Assembly: GCA_964594635.1 (NCBI GenBank)
Contig: CAZQMV010000001.1
Coordinates: 186,001 to 250,000 of the forward strand
Origin: Berkiella sp964594635
GTDB lineage: Bacteria; Pseudomonadota; Gammaproteobacteria; Berkiellales; Berkiellaceae
Reading direction: 5' to 3'
Length of the DNA: 64,000 bases
This document shows positions 8,137-16,666 of this stretch, piece by piece. Positions within the stretch are counted from its first letter, which is position 1, and each line of letters begins with the position of its first letter. The notes under the pieces were generated by a model. That model saw only the letters and a list, made by a program, of their open reading frames with translations. It was not told the origin of the DNA and did no database searches. The translations under genes and the position numbers were made by a program.

Positions 8137-9117
8137 ATGCAAGCAGCTGTTGCTCTTAAAAATGACACTTCACCTACAACCAAGGACTGGTTAGAGAGCA
8201 TTCCTGCTGGGGTTATCTTTATTAATGCAGAAGGGCTAATCGATTGCTATAACAAGCAAGCAGCAGAACTCTTAGGTCTTGGAGGCAATGCTAAGAACTG
8301 GTCAACCATCTTACAAGAGAATGTTAAGCAGGTAGTGAACGAAGGCCATTATATTGTCTTGGCCAGTGGTAAATGTGTGGTGTTTAAAACCCAATCTTTG
8401 CCGAATGCCAAAGGGCAGCTCGTACTATTGGTAGATGAAACCGATATTTATCGCAGTAATACGTCTGCGATGCAGATCCAAAATCTTGATTCCATTGAAA
8501 AACTGTCAGCTTCATTGGCTCATCAATTACGCACCCCTTTATCAACTGCTATTTTATATACTTCCAGTTTAGTGATTGATATTAACGTTCAAGAAAAAAT
8601 TATGAAACAACTGTTGCTGATTAAGCAACAAATTGATGATGTTTTAATGGTTTGCAAAGGTAAAGAAAAATTAATTGAACATATTATTATCTGTGATGAA
8701 TTGAATAAACTAGTTGATGATTATCAGCAACTACATCCTCAAATTCAAATTCAATTTATACCAGAAAGACATGCTGATAAATTGATCATTTTGGGTCATA
8801 AGGCATCTTTAATTGGTGCATTAATGAATATCATCGACAATGCCATCCAAGCAAGCGATGAAAAAAATCTGTTAAATATTCGTTTGCAAAAAAGGGCCAC
8901 CTTCATTTGTATTCAAGTAACCGATTTCGGCAAAGGCATTTCAGTTGAAAATCTTGAGCGTATTAAAAAACCCTTTTATACCACTAAACAAAATGGCACA
9001 GGTTTAGGTTTGAGCATTGCAAAATCGATTATGGAAGCTCATCAAGGAAAACTTGAGATCGAATCATTTGCTAATGAATTTACCACAGTATCTCTTTATT
9101 TGCCGGAGTTAGTATGA
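8137..9117 (+). CDS. flrB: Flagellar two-component sensor kinase FlrB/FleS
   Basis: Histidine kinase that phosphorylates FlrC to switch on middle flagellar genes. It has 326 residues and no membrane segment, so is cytosolic as in Vibrio and Pseudomonas. A PAS domain spans about residues 15-100 (SIPAGVIFINAEGLIDCYN). The HisKA helix carries phospho-acceptor His129 in SLAHQLRTPLSTAIL. The ATPase domain has the N box NIIDNAIQAS, G1 DFGKGI and G2 GTGLGLSIAKSIMEAH. ATG 8137 is chosen over the ATG four bases earlier, which reads into a stop after eight codons. The stop overlaps flrC by four bases. Confidence 0.93.
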   Translation: MQAAVALKNDTSPTTKDWLESIPAGVIFINAEGLIDCYNKQAAELLGLGGNAKNWSTILQENVKQVVNEGHYIVLASGKCVVFKTQSLPNAKGQLVLLVDETDIYRSNTSAMQIQNLDSIEKLSASLAHQLRTPLSTAILYTSSLVIDINVQEKIMKQLLLIKQQIDDVLMVCKGKEKLIEHIIICDELNKLVDDYQQLHPQIQIQFIPERHADKLIILGHKASLIGALMNIIDNAIQASDEKNLLNIRLQKRATFICIQVTDFGKGISVENLERIKKPFYTTKQNGTGLGLSIAKSIMEAHQGKLEIESFANEFTTVSLYLPELV

Positions 9118-10427
9118 CGCAAAGTAGGGTATTACTTGTAGAAGATGATCAAGATTTATTAGAGGCGCTAAAGCTGACACTGGCGAATGCCTCATTTATT
9201 GTTGATGCAGCAAATACTTCCACGCAGGCGTTGCAATTATTGAAAAATAAACAATACGATATTGTACTGAGCGATATTAATTTAGATAAAATGAGTGGCA
9301 TCGATTTATTACAATATATTAAGAAAAATGATTATCAAGCAGCAGTAGTTCTGATGACAGCATATGGCAAAATTGACGATGCTGTTTTTGCAATTAAAAA
9401 TGGTGCTGTTGATTATATAACCAAGCCTTTTATAGCTAATGAGCTTATTAGTAAATTAAACAAAATTAAACTTTATCATAGCCATTCACCCAAAGAATTG
9501 ATTTGTGAAGATCCTCACATGCGCAAATTACTTGATATTGCAGCGCAAGTGGCCGCGTCAGAAGCTTCTGTTTTAATCAGTGGAGAAAGTGGCACAGGCA
9601 AAGAAATTTTGGCACGCTATCTTCATGAGCATTCTTTACGAAAAAGTGAACCTTTTGTTGCTATTAATTGCGCAGCCATTCCAGACAATATGCTGGAAGC
9701 GATGTTGTTTGGTTATGAAAAAGGGGCATTCACAGGTGCTTACCAAGCGACTCAAGGTAAATTAGAACTAGCCAATGGCGGCACTATATTACTCGATGAA
9801 ATTTCGGAAATGCCATTAGGATTACAAGCAAAATTATTAAGAGTGATCCAAGAACGTGAAGTTGAACGCCTGGGTGGTAACAAACTCATTAAATTAGATG
9901 TAAGATTTATTTCCACAACGAACAGAGCATTAGCTAAAGAAGTTGAAATTGGCAATTTTAGAAAAGATCTTTATTTCCGTTTAAATGTTTTTCCTTTGCA
10001 TATCCCGGCGCTTCGTGAAAGAACACTCGATATTATTCCGCTTGCCAATCACTTTATTCAACAATTTAGTATGCAGTCAGAAATGATATTATCTGAACAG
10101 GCAATATTAAAATTAATTGCTTACCAATGGTATGGCAATATTCGTGAACTGCAAAACGTGATCCAAAGAAGCATTATTCTAGCACGTAATAATTTAATCT
10201 TGCCCGACGTGATCTTATTTGAAGACGCACATTCAAATCAAGAAACAAAAGATGTTTCGAATGATTCTTTAGAAGTTAAAATGGCTGACAAGGAAAATGA
10301 TTTGATTTTGCAAGTACTAAAAGAGTGTAATGGTCACCGTGAACAAAGTGCAAATAAATTAGGTATTAGTGCTCGTACATTACGTTATAAAATTTCACGC
10401 ATGAAAAAAATGGGTATACAGATATGA
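9114..10427 (+). CDS. flrC: Sigma54-dependent response regulator FlrC/FleR
   Basis: Partner regulator of FlrB that activates sigma54 promoters of middle flagellar genes. It has 437 residues: a receiver domain (VLLVEDDQDLLEAL, phospho-acceptor Asp54 in VLSDINLDKM, Lys104 in DYITKPF), an AAA+ domain with GESGTGKE and GAFTGA, and a C-terminal Fis-type helix (ANKLGISARTLRYKI). It starts at an ATGA overlap with flrB and ends at an ATGA overlap with fliE. Likely targets in the window are the sigma54 elements before fliD and fliL. Confidence 0.94.
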   Translation: MTQSRVLLVEDDQDLLEALKLTLANASFIVDAANTSTQALQLLKNKQYDIVLSDINLDKMSGIDLLQYIKKNDYQAAVVLMTAYGKIDDAVFAIKNGAVDYITKPFIANELISKLNKIKLYHSHSPKELICEDPHMRKLLDIAAQVAASEASVLISGESGTGKEILARYLHEHSLRKSEPFVAINCAAIPDNMLEAMLFGYEKGAFTGAYQATQGKLELANGGTILLDEISEMPLGLQAKLLRVIQEREVERLGGNKLIKLDVRFISTTNRALAKEVEIGNFRKDLYFRLNVFPLHIPALRERTLDIIPLANHFIQQFSMQSEMILSEQAILKLIAYQWYGNIRELQNVIQRSIILARNNLILPDVILFEDAHSNQETKDVSNDSLEVKMADKENDLILQVLKECNGHREQSANKLGISARTLRYKISRMKKMGIQI

Positions 10428-10747
10428 ATGAAATAGATGCCAATCATTTGCTGTTACAAATGAAAATTCTTGCAGCAAAAGCACGTAATAATGAAGTGAG
10501 TGGTGGCAGTACACCAACAGGCCAAAATGAATTTGGTCAGTTATTAAAAAGCGCCATTAATGACGCTAATCAGATGCAAAACAATGCAACTGAGTTAGCG
10601 CAACGATTTGAAGAAGGTGATAAAAATATTCACCTAACAGATGTAATGATAGCAACACAAAAAGCACATTTGTCTTTGCAAACGGTAGCGCAAGTAAGAA
10701 ACCATGTGGTGAGCGCTTATCAAGACATCATGAATATGCCAATATAG
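10424..10747 (+). CDS. fliE: Hook-basal body protein FliE
   Basis: Rod-base protein linking the MS ring to the rod; an early export substrate. It has 107 residues with the conserved C-terminal half (DVMIATQKAHLSLQTVAQVR, then VSAYQDIMNMPI). Its ATG overlaps the flrC stop, coupling regulator and structural genes in one transcript. fliF follows after 12 bases. Confidence 0.93.
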   Translation: MNEIDANHLLLQMKILAAKARNNEVSGGSTPTGQNEFGQLLKSAINDANQMQNNATELAQRFEEGDKNIHLTDVMIATQKAHLSLQTVAQVRNHVVSAYQDIMNMPI

Positions 10748-10759
10748 TAGAGTTATGAA

Positions 10760-12400
10760 ATGACAGAAAACATTCAATCTAATAAAGGGTTTTTAGCAGA
10801 CGGCTTCTTCGAATTGCCTCTGATAAAACAATTAGGATTGTTTATTGGCTTCGCAGCCAGCGTTGCGTTGGCTATTTACATTGTGATGTGGTCAAAAACG
10901 CCTGATTACACACCTCTTTATGGGCAAATGAATAACAAAGATTCAGGCGAAGTTGTTGAAGCATTACAACGCCAAAATATTCCTTTTAAATTAGACGGTA
11001 AAACAGGGCTAGTTTTAGTTGATGCCAATAAAGTTCATGAGGCACGAATTCGCTTAGCAGGTGATGGGATCCCAAGCCATGCAAGCACAGGTTTTGATTC
11101 ACTATTAGATAAAGATTCCGTTTTTGGTACCAGTCAGTTTATTGAAAGAGCCCGCTATATTCATGCATTAGAAGGTGAGTTAGAAAAAACTATTTCATCC
11201 ATTGATCATATCAAGTCAGCGCGCGTCCATTTGGCAGTGCCAAAGCAAACTGCTTTTATTAAAGATAAGAAAGAACCCAGTGCTTCTGTTTTTGTAGATA
11301 TTTATGGTGGCTATCGTTTAGAAAGTGAACAAGTTTCATCGATTACACATCTGGTTGCCTCTAGTATTCAAGGGTTAGCAGCAGAACATGTCACTGTGAT
11401 TGATCAGAATGGTAAGTTATTATCATCAGCTGGAAATGATGAAATCAGCATTGCAGGCAAGCAATTAGATTATGCACACAAGTTAGAACGTTTATATGCC
11501 AAGCGAATTCAAGATTTATTATCACCTGTTTTAGGATACGATCGCATTAAAGCTGAAGTCACAGCCACAATGGATTTTACCGCTTTAGAAGAAACCAGTG
11601 AAAACTATGATCCTAACAAAACAGCGTTACGATCAGAAAGAATTTCTGACGTTCACAAAGAGGGATCACCCGCTGCACAAGGTGGTGTGCCAGGTACTCA
11701 ATCGAATCAACCGCAACCGTCTAACCCTGCGCAAGCCAACCCTAAAGCGCCACCAGGGCAACAACCAGCGCCTCCACCTAAAAAGCGCGATTTACCGGGT
11801 GTTATTAGTTTGCAAGAAACTAAAAACTTTGAGATTGATCGTCAAATTAAGCATCAAGTCAACATGCCAGGTAAACTCATGCGTTTATCTGTTGGGGTCG
11901 TTGTCGATGATAAAACAGTTTATGACAGTGCCGGTGTTGCTAGCAAAGTTCCTTTAAAGCCTGAAGAATTGCAAAAAATTGAAAGTTTGGTAAAAGATGC
12001 CATTGGTTTTGAGAAAGACAGAGGCGATAGAGTTACCGTTATTAATTCATCATTTGCTCAAGTAGAGCCCATCCAAGAATTACCCAAAGAAACACTGATG
12101 CAAAAACCTTGGTTCTGGATGGTTGTTAAACAATCATTGGCAGGGCTTGGTATTTTGATTTTGGTTTTTGTAGTATTGCGCCCAATTTTACGTAACCTTA
12201 CCAGTATTTCTGACTATAAACAAAACTTATTAATGCAAATGAACAGTGAAGGTGGCGGCAGTGTATTAGATAGACGAGGCCGGAAACTTGATGAAAGTGA
12301 ATATCAAGTAAGGATCAAAGAATTAATTAATGAAGACCCTAAAAAAGCCGCTCAAGTTATTAAACAATGGGTAGGAATTGAACATGAAAAAGGCAGCTAG
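10760..12400 (+). CDS. fliF: Flagellar MS-ring protein FliF
   Basis: Inner-membrane MS ring, the assembly base of the flagellum. The 546-residue length is normal. The first membrane helix is at about residues 25-47 (GLFIGFAASVALAIYIVMW), followed by the YscJ-type ring-building domain, a Pro/Gln-rich linker near residues 315-340, and a second membrane helix at about 455-475 (VVKQSLAGLGILILVFVVL). The C-terminal tail LINEDPKKAAQVIKQWV is the FliG-binding segment. It overlaps fliG by 17 bases. Confidence 0.96.
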   Translation: MTENIQSNKGFLADGFFELPLIKQLGLFIGFAASVALAIYIVMWSKTPDYTPLYGQMNNKDSGEVVEALQRQNIPFKLDGKTGLVLVDANKVHEARIRLAGDGIPSHASTGFDSLLDKDSVFGTSQFIERARYIHALEGELEKTISSIDHIKSARVHLAVPKQTAFIKDKKEPSASVFVDIYGGYRLESEQVSSITHLVASSIQGLAAEHVTVIDQNGKLLSSAGNDEISIAGKQLDYAHKLERLYAKRIQDLLSPVLGYDRIKAEVTATMDFTALEETSENYDPNKTALRSERISDVHKEGSPAAQGGVPGTQSNQPQPSNPAQANPKAPPGQQPAPPPKKRDLPGVISLQETKNFEIDRQIKHQVNMPGKLMRLSVGVVVDDKTVYDSAGVASKVPLKPEELQKIESLVKDAIGFEKDRGDRVTVINSSFAQVEPIQELPKETLMQKPWFWMVVKQSLAGLGILILVFVVLRPILRNLTSISDYKQNLLMQMNSEGGGSVLDRRGRKLDESEYQVRIKELINEDPKKAAQVIKQWVGIEHEKGS

Positions 12401-13388
12401 TGACGAGCAAGTACAACGTGCAGCGATCTTTTTAATGAGTGTTAATTCAGAAGATGCTGCCAAATTGTTAAAATATTTAGGCCCCAAAGAAGTGCATAAA
12501 TTAGGTGCTTCCATGGCTTCCCTTGAAAATATAGATTTAAAAACGGTTAATCAAATCTATTCAGATTTTATCGTGGAAGCTGAGAACAAAACGAGCATTG
12601 GTTTAAATAAAGATGAACAAATTCGCAAAGTTTTCGTAACTGCATTAGGAGAGGATAAAGCGAATAATGTTATCGATAAAATTTTAATGGGGGCTAATAC
12701 CAAAGGTTTAGACTCGTTAAAATGGATGGATGCCAAAAGTATTGCTGAAATTATTCGTCACGAACATCCGCAGATCCAATCCATTATTCTCAGTTACTTA
12801 GATCCCGATCATGCCGCTGAAGTGTTAATGTCACTAGATGAAAGAGTTCGCATTGAGTTAATTATGCGTATTTCAATGCAAGAATCGATACAACCTGCAG
12901 CGATTGATGAGTTAAATAATGTAATGGAAAAACAAGTGGCTAGTACAGTTTCTAGTCAGTCTAAACCGATTGGTGGCATTAAACGTGCTGCAGATATTTT
13001 AAACTTTGTTGGTGGCGATGTCGAAACCAGCATTTTGGGTGGCTTAAAAGAAAAAGATGAAAATTTAGCAAATGATATTCAAGATTTAATGTTTATCTTT
13101 GATAACATTAAAACCATCGACGATAGAGGCATCCAAGTATTATTACGTGAAATTAAAACCGATACTTTAGTCGTGGCATTAAAAGCGGTAGATGAAGAAA
13201 TTAAAGATAAAATATTTAAAAACATGTCTAAGCGTGCATCTGAATTACTCAAAGATGATATTGAAGTAAAAGGTCCTGTTCGTTTAAGTGAAGTTGAAGC
13301 AGCACAAAAAGAAATTTTAACAGTTGCTAAAGCATTAGCTGATCAAGGCAAAATCATGATAGGCAATAAGAACGAGGAAATGGTTTAA
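12384..13388 (+). CDS. fliG: Flagellar motor switch protein FliG
   Basis: Rotor protein that contacts the stator and transmits torque. It has 334 residues. The middle domain carries the EHPQ motif near residue 126 (HEHPQIQSIILSYL). The C-terminal torque domain is well conserved (LMFIFDNIKTIDDRGIQ, with LKAVDEEIKDKIFKNMSKR). ATG 12384 is preferred to the in-frame TTG 12378 because AGGA lies seven bases upstream. It overlaps fliF by 17 bases and shares TAATG with fliH. Confidence 0.95.
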   Translation: MKKAASDEQVQRAAIFLMSVNSEDAAKLLKYLGPKEVHKLGASMASLENIDLKTVNQIYSDFIVEAENKTSIGLNKDEQIRKVFVTALGEDKANNVIDKILMGANTKGLDSLKWMDAKSIAEIIRHEHPQIQSIILSYLDPDHAAEVLMSLDERVRIELIMRISMQESIQPAAIDELNNVMEKQVASTVSSQSKPIGGIKRAADILNFVGGDVETSILGGLKEKDENLANDIQDLMFIFDNIKTIDDRGIQVLLREIKTDTLVVALKAVDEEIKDKIFKNMSKRASELLKDDIEVKGPVRLSEVEAAQKEILTVAKALADQGKIMIGNKNEEMV

Positions 13389-13999
13389 TGTCAGATACAC
13401 CGAATAAATGGGCATTACCAGAATTTGGTTTAGTGACACATGCGCACCATAATACCTATAAGAAGCTGAAACTAAATCCTGAGCTTAATCCCTCATTAAA
13501 ACCCAAAGCCACCGATTCGTTGAATGATGCAGAAGGGTACGACAAAGGCTATAGCGAAGGCATGGCAAAAGCACTGCAAGAAATGAATCAGCAAAAACAA
13601 CAATTAGCAGCACTTATTCAACAATTGCATCAAGATAATGAAGAAATACAAAACGAAAAAGAACAAGCGTTATGTCTTTTTGTAAAATCGCTGTGTGAAA
13701 AAGTACTCTATAAAGAGCTATCTACATCTAACGAAGTACTAAAAAACGTCATCAATCAGGCCCTGAAAATGATTGATAATTCCGGTAATGAAATACGGAT
13801 ATTATGCCATCAAAAATTATATGAAAATCTGCATTCGGATACCTTCGATTCTTATTCTAGAGTTGTGTTGGAAGTCAATAATCAACTGACCGAATATGAA
13901 TTTAAAATTGAATCAGATAAACAAAAAGTTTGCTTTAATCTCGACAAGTTGCTCACTAAATTACTGGATGATATCTTGCTATGCAATTCCCAGAAATAA
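13388..13999 (+). CDS. fliH: Flagellar export ATPase regulator FliH
   Basis: FliH binds and restrains the export ATPase FliI and docks it to the C ring. The 203-residue protein has an N-terminal segment with the short Gly-rich YDKGYSEGMAKAL stretch, a long Gln/Glu-rich coiled coil (about residues 60-100) and a globular C-terminal domain. It overlaps fliG by one base (TAATG) and fliI by 19 bases. FliH diverges widely, so position and architecture carry much of the call. Confidence 0.88.
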   Translation: MSDTPNKWALPEFGLVTHAHHNTYKKLKLNPELNPSLKPKATDSLNDAEGYDKGYSEGMAKALQEMNQQKQQLAALIQQLHQDNEEIQNEKEQALCLFVKSLCEKVLYKELSTSNEVLKNVINQALKMIDNSGNEIRILCHQKLYENLHSDTFDSYSRVVLEVNNQLTEYEFKIESDKQKVCFNLDKLLTKLLDDILLCNSQK

Positions 14000-15300
14000 A
14001 AGAGTTGGGTCCTTTCACCTTGTTTGGCAAGGTGCATAAAGTATCTGGCTATTTAATCGAAGCAACTGGTTTAAAAGCCAAAGTAGGTACGTTGTGCCAA
14101 ATTGATTGCCAACCAGCACCCGTGCATGCCGAAGTGATTGGTTTTAAAGCCGATACAACCTATTTAATGAGCGCAGATGAATTACGTGGGATCTTGCCAG
14201 GATCTGACGTTACGCAGCTTGATACCTTTGCTAAAGTCCCCATAGGCGATGGTTTACTTGGCAGGGTGATTGATTCAAGTGGTGAACCTTTAGACACTCT
14301 CGGCCCTTTAAAGGGAATAGAGTATGCCGCTTTACATTTTGAACCCATTAATCCATTAAGACGCGCTCCTATTCGTCATGCTATGGATGTTGGTATCAAG
14401 GCAATTAATGGATTGCTGACTTTAGGGATCGGTCAACGTATGGGCCTATTTGCCGGAACGGGAGTGGGCAAGAGTATATTACTTGGTATGATAACCAAAT
14501 ATTGCCAAGCTGACATTGTCGTTATTTCGTTGGTAGGAGAGCGGGGCCGTGAAGTTAAAGAATTTATTGAAGATAATATTGGCTCAGCTGCTTTAAAGAA
14601 AACCGTTATTGTCGCTGCCCCTGCAGATAGTTCACCTTTATCGCGAATTAAAGCGGCGGAGACCGCTACCTTTATTGCGGAGCATTTTAAAAATAAAAAG
14701 AAACGTGTTTTATTCTTAATGGATTCATTAACCCGCTACGGCCAAGCATTACGTGAAATGGGCTTGGCGCTTGGTGAACCGCCTACGAATAAAGGGTATC
14801 CACCTTCTGTGTTTGCGCGGATCCCTAAATTAGTAGAGCGCGCTGGAAATGGTTTAACAGAAGATACTTCGATTACTGGGATCTATACCGTTTTAGCAGA
14901 AGGGGACGACATTCAAGATCCCATAGTGGACTGCGCGCGGGGTATTTTAGATGGTCATATCGTATTAGCAAGGCATTTAGCCGAACAAGGACATTATCCA
15001 GCCATTGATATCGAGCAATCGATTAGTCGTGTGATGGATAAAGTGGTTACGCCAGAACAAGTGCAACTTGCAAGATTGTTTAAAAAAGGGTATTCAAAAT
15101 ATCAACAAAATCGTGATTTTATTACAATCGGTGCTTATCAAAAAGGAAATGATCCTGAGTTGGATATTATCTTGGAGAAAAAACCAAAACTCTTTGGCTT
15201 TTTGCAACAAGATAAAAATGCTCATGTTACCCTACAGCAAACCAGCGAATTACTAAAAGAATTTTCCAGTTTAGCCTTAACAACCACGACCAAGTCATAG
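13981..15300 (+). CDS. fliI: Flagellum-specific export ATPase FliI
   Basis: F1-beta-like ATPase of the flagellar type III export apparatus. It has 439 residues. The P-loop GTGVGKS is at about residues 158-164, Walker B is in RVLFLMDSLTRYGQALREMG, and the family stretch EPPTNKGYPPSVFARIPKL follows. The N-terminal beta-barrel and C-terminal helices are intact. It starts inside the end of fliH, and fliJ follows after one base. Confidence 0.97.
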   Translation: MQFPEIKELGPFTLFGKVHKVSGYLIEATGLKAKVGTLCQIDCQPAPVHAEVIGFKADTTYLMSADELRGILPGSDVTQLDTFAKVPIGDGLLGRVIDSSGEPLDTLGPLKGIEYAALHFEPINPLRRAPIRHAMDVGIKAINGLLTLGIGQRMGLFAGTGVGKSILLGMITKYCQADIVVISLVGERGREVKEFIEDNIGSAALKKTVIVAAPADSSPLSRIKAAETATFIAEHFKNKKKRVLFLMDSLTRYGQALREMGLALGEPPTNKGYPPSVFARIPKLVERAGNGLTEDTSITGIYTVLAEGDDIQDPIVDCARGILDGHIVLARHLAEQGHYPAIDIEQSISRVMDKVVTPEQVQLARLFKKGYSKYQQNRDFITIGAYQKGNDPELDIILEKKPKLFGFLQQDKNAHVTLQQTSELLKEFSSLALTTTTKS

Positions 15301-15301
15301 T

Positions 15302-15739
15302 ATGCGAGATATTTCCCATTTAAATAAATATCATTTTGTGATCGAAACGCAAGAGAAAAATCTGTTGCAGAAAATTGCCGAAAATCAAAAAAAACAAGAA
15401 CAAGAAAAGCGAAAATATGACATGCTAAATAATTGCTTGTTAGAAACCAGAAATAATTTATCATCTACAGCAGAAATTTCCATTCAAGCCATTGCATTTG
15501 CTCAATATCAACATTTTATTAACCAACTCGAAAAGGCGCTCAAGCAACAAAATGATGTATTGAATAGTTGTACAATGATCCATGAAAAATATATGATGAT
15601 GTACAAAGAAATAAAACTAAAGCGTATGAAACTGAATGAATTAATGGTTCAGATCACCCAAGAAAACGCTAAAATTGCCAATCGCAAAGAAAACCAGGCT
15701 AACACTGAAATTTTTAATCGTTTGAACCGTCCATCCTAA
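15302..15739 (+). CDS. fliJ: Flagellar export chaperone FliJ
   Basis: Stalk-like coiled-coil protein of the export ATPase complex. It has 145 residues, almost entirely helical, rich in Lys, Glu and Gln, with heptad patterns over residues 10-130. Similarity is mostly compositional, as usual for FliJ. The call rests on its place directly after fliI. It ends the fliEFGHIJ block; a 100-bp gap with a sigma28-like promoter follows. Confidence 0.88.
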   Translation: MRDISHLNKYHFVIETQEKNLLQKIAENQKKQEQEKRKYDMLNNCLLETRNNLSSTAEISIQAIAFAQYQHFINQLEKALKQQNDVLNSCTMIHEKYMMMYKEIKLKRMKLNELMVQITQENAKIANRKENQANTEIFNRLNRPS

Positions 15740-15755
15740 TCAAAAGTCACAAACC

Positions 15756-15782
15756 TAAAGATTATCACCCATATACCGACTA
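15756..15782 (+). promoter_or_regulatory. Sigma28-like promoter before the STAS gene
   Basis: TAAAGATT (15756-15763), an 11-base spacer and ACCGACTA (15775-15782). The -35 matches seven of eight consensus bases; the -10 keeps CCGA only. It is 58 bases before the ATG. This would put the anti-anti-sigma gene under the sigma factor it may influence. Confidence 0.5.
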
Positions 15783-15839
15783 AACATTATGAATAAACCT
15801 ATTTGGTTGCAATGCTGTATAAATAGACTGGAGTGAGTT

Positions 15840-16145
15840 ATGGCGATTAAGTCAAGCGTATCAGGTGACGGCCAAGAAATGACTATCAGTGTGCAAGGAA
15901 GATTTGATTTTAGCTCATTGCAGTTGTTTAGAAATGCCTATGAGAATCAGGATGCACATCCTCATTCCTATATTGTTGATCTCAAGGAATCTGACTATTT
16001 AGATAGCTCGGCCTTAGGGATGCTTTTAGCCTTACGTGATCATGCAGGTGGTGATACCGCTCATATTCGGATTGTGAATTGCGCTCCCGATGTGAAGAAA
16101 ATATTTACCATCACCAAACTAGATGAATTATTTACAGTTGAATAA
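15840..16145 (+). CDS. STAS-domain anti-sigma factor antagonist (HsbA-like)
   Basis: A single STAS domain of 101 residues with the phosphorylatable serine region LDSSALGMLLALR (Ser56/Ser57) and the edge strand VDLKESDYLD. In Pseudomonas, HsbA binds the anti-sigma factor FlgM depending on its phosphorylation and so controls FliA. Here the gene lies between fliJ and fliK and shares TAATG with the HPt gene. The usual middle gene hsbR, encoding a response regulator with kinase/phosphatase activity toward HsbA, is missing. The HsbA role is inferred from domain and context. Confidence 0.85.
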   Translation: MAIKSSVSGDGQEMTISVQGRFDFSSLQLFRNAYENQDAHPHSYIVDLKESDYLDSSALGMLLALRDHAGGDTAHIRIVNCAPDVKKIFTITKLDELFTVE

Positions 16146-16507
16146 TGATGACCAATGAATCACTTGACACGTTGATCGATATAACCCAAATTAACAACCT
16201 TAAGTCGTTGTTTAATGAGGGCTTCGAGCCATTTTTGGTCAGTTTTTACGAAGACTTTGAAAGCAAAGAACAACAACTCGATGCGGCCGTTAAAAATAAC
16301 CAAATGGATACGGTTTCTAAAATTGCGCATTCCTTAAAGGGGAGCAGCCTTAATCTGGGTGCCCTGGGATTAGCAAACCTCTGTAGTAAAATCGAAGTGG
16401 CGAGCAAAACAGGCGCTACGGTTGATATTTATGATGCACAACAAGAACTCAAAGCCATGTACCCACTTATCAAGGCAGAGTTTAATCGGATATCGAGTAT
16501 TCATTAA
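16145..16507 (+). CDS. Histidine phosphotransfer (HPt) protein, HptB-like
   Basis: A 120-residue four-helix HPt domain. The phosphorylatable histidine is His62 in KIAHSLKGSSLNLGALGL, the canonical HPt signature, with the following acidic/basic helix CSKIEVASKTG. In Pseudomonas HptB relays phosphate from hybrid kinases to HsbR. No receiver-domain partner is encoded beside it here, so its acceptor must lie elsewhere; FlrC is the only receiver domain in the window. It overlaps the STAS stop by one base. Confidence 0.87.
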   Translation: MMTNESLDTLIDITQINNLKSLFNEGFEPFLVSFYEDFESKEQQLDAAVKNNQMDTVSKIAHSLKGSSLNLGALGLANLCSKIEVASKTGATVDIYDAQQELKAMYPLIKAEFNRISSIH

Positions 16508-16569
16508 GATCAAATCTTTCGCATGTCTTCTCCCGTCGCCGCTTACTTCGTAAGCTATGCCGGGCATAA

Positions 16570-16607
16570 GATTTTGTAATGCTTAGGGAAGCGAAGCTAA
16601 CAAAATC
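16570..16607. terminator. Hairpin between the HPt gene and fliK
   Basis: GATTTTGT (16570-16577) pairs with ACAAAATC (16600-16607), with GCTT/AAGC inside. No clear T-tract follows, so terminator function is uncertain. Just upstream, 16552-16566 is the exact reverse complement of 1526-1540 at the flgL terminator. A sigma54-like sequence at 16613-16627 has the GG but GA in place of GC. Confidence 0.4.
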
Positions 16608-16666
16608 TAATATGGCACACAATTTGATTGATCTTTCCAGTAACTCAATCAAAGGAAGTCCGAGAA

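Noticed and set aside
16613..16627. Sigma54-like TGGCACACAATTTGA before fliK
   Set aside because: The invariant -12 GC reads GA, so it is kept only as a remark and not called as a promoter.
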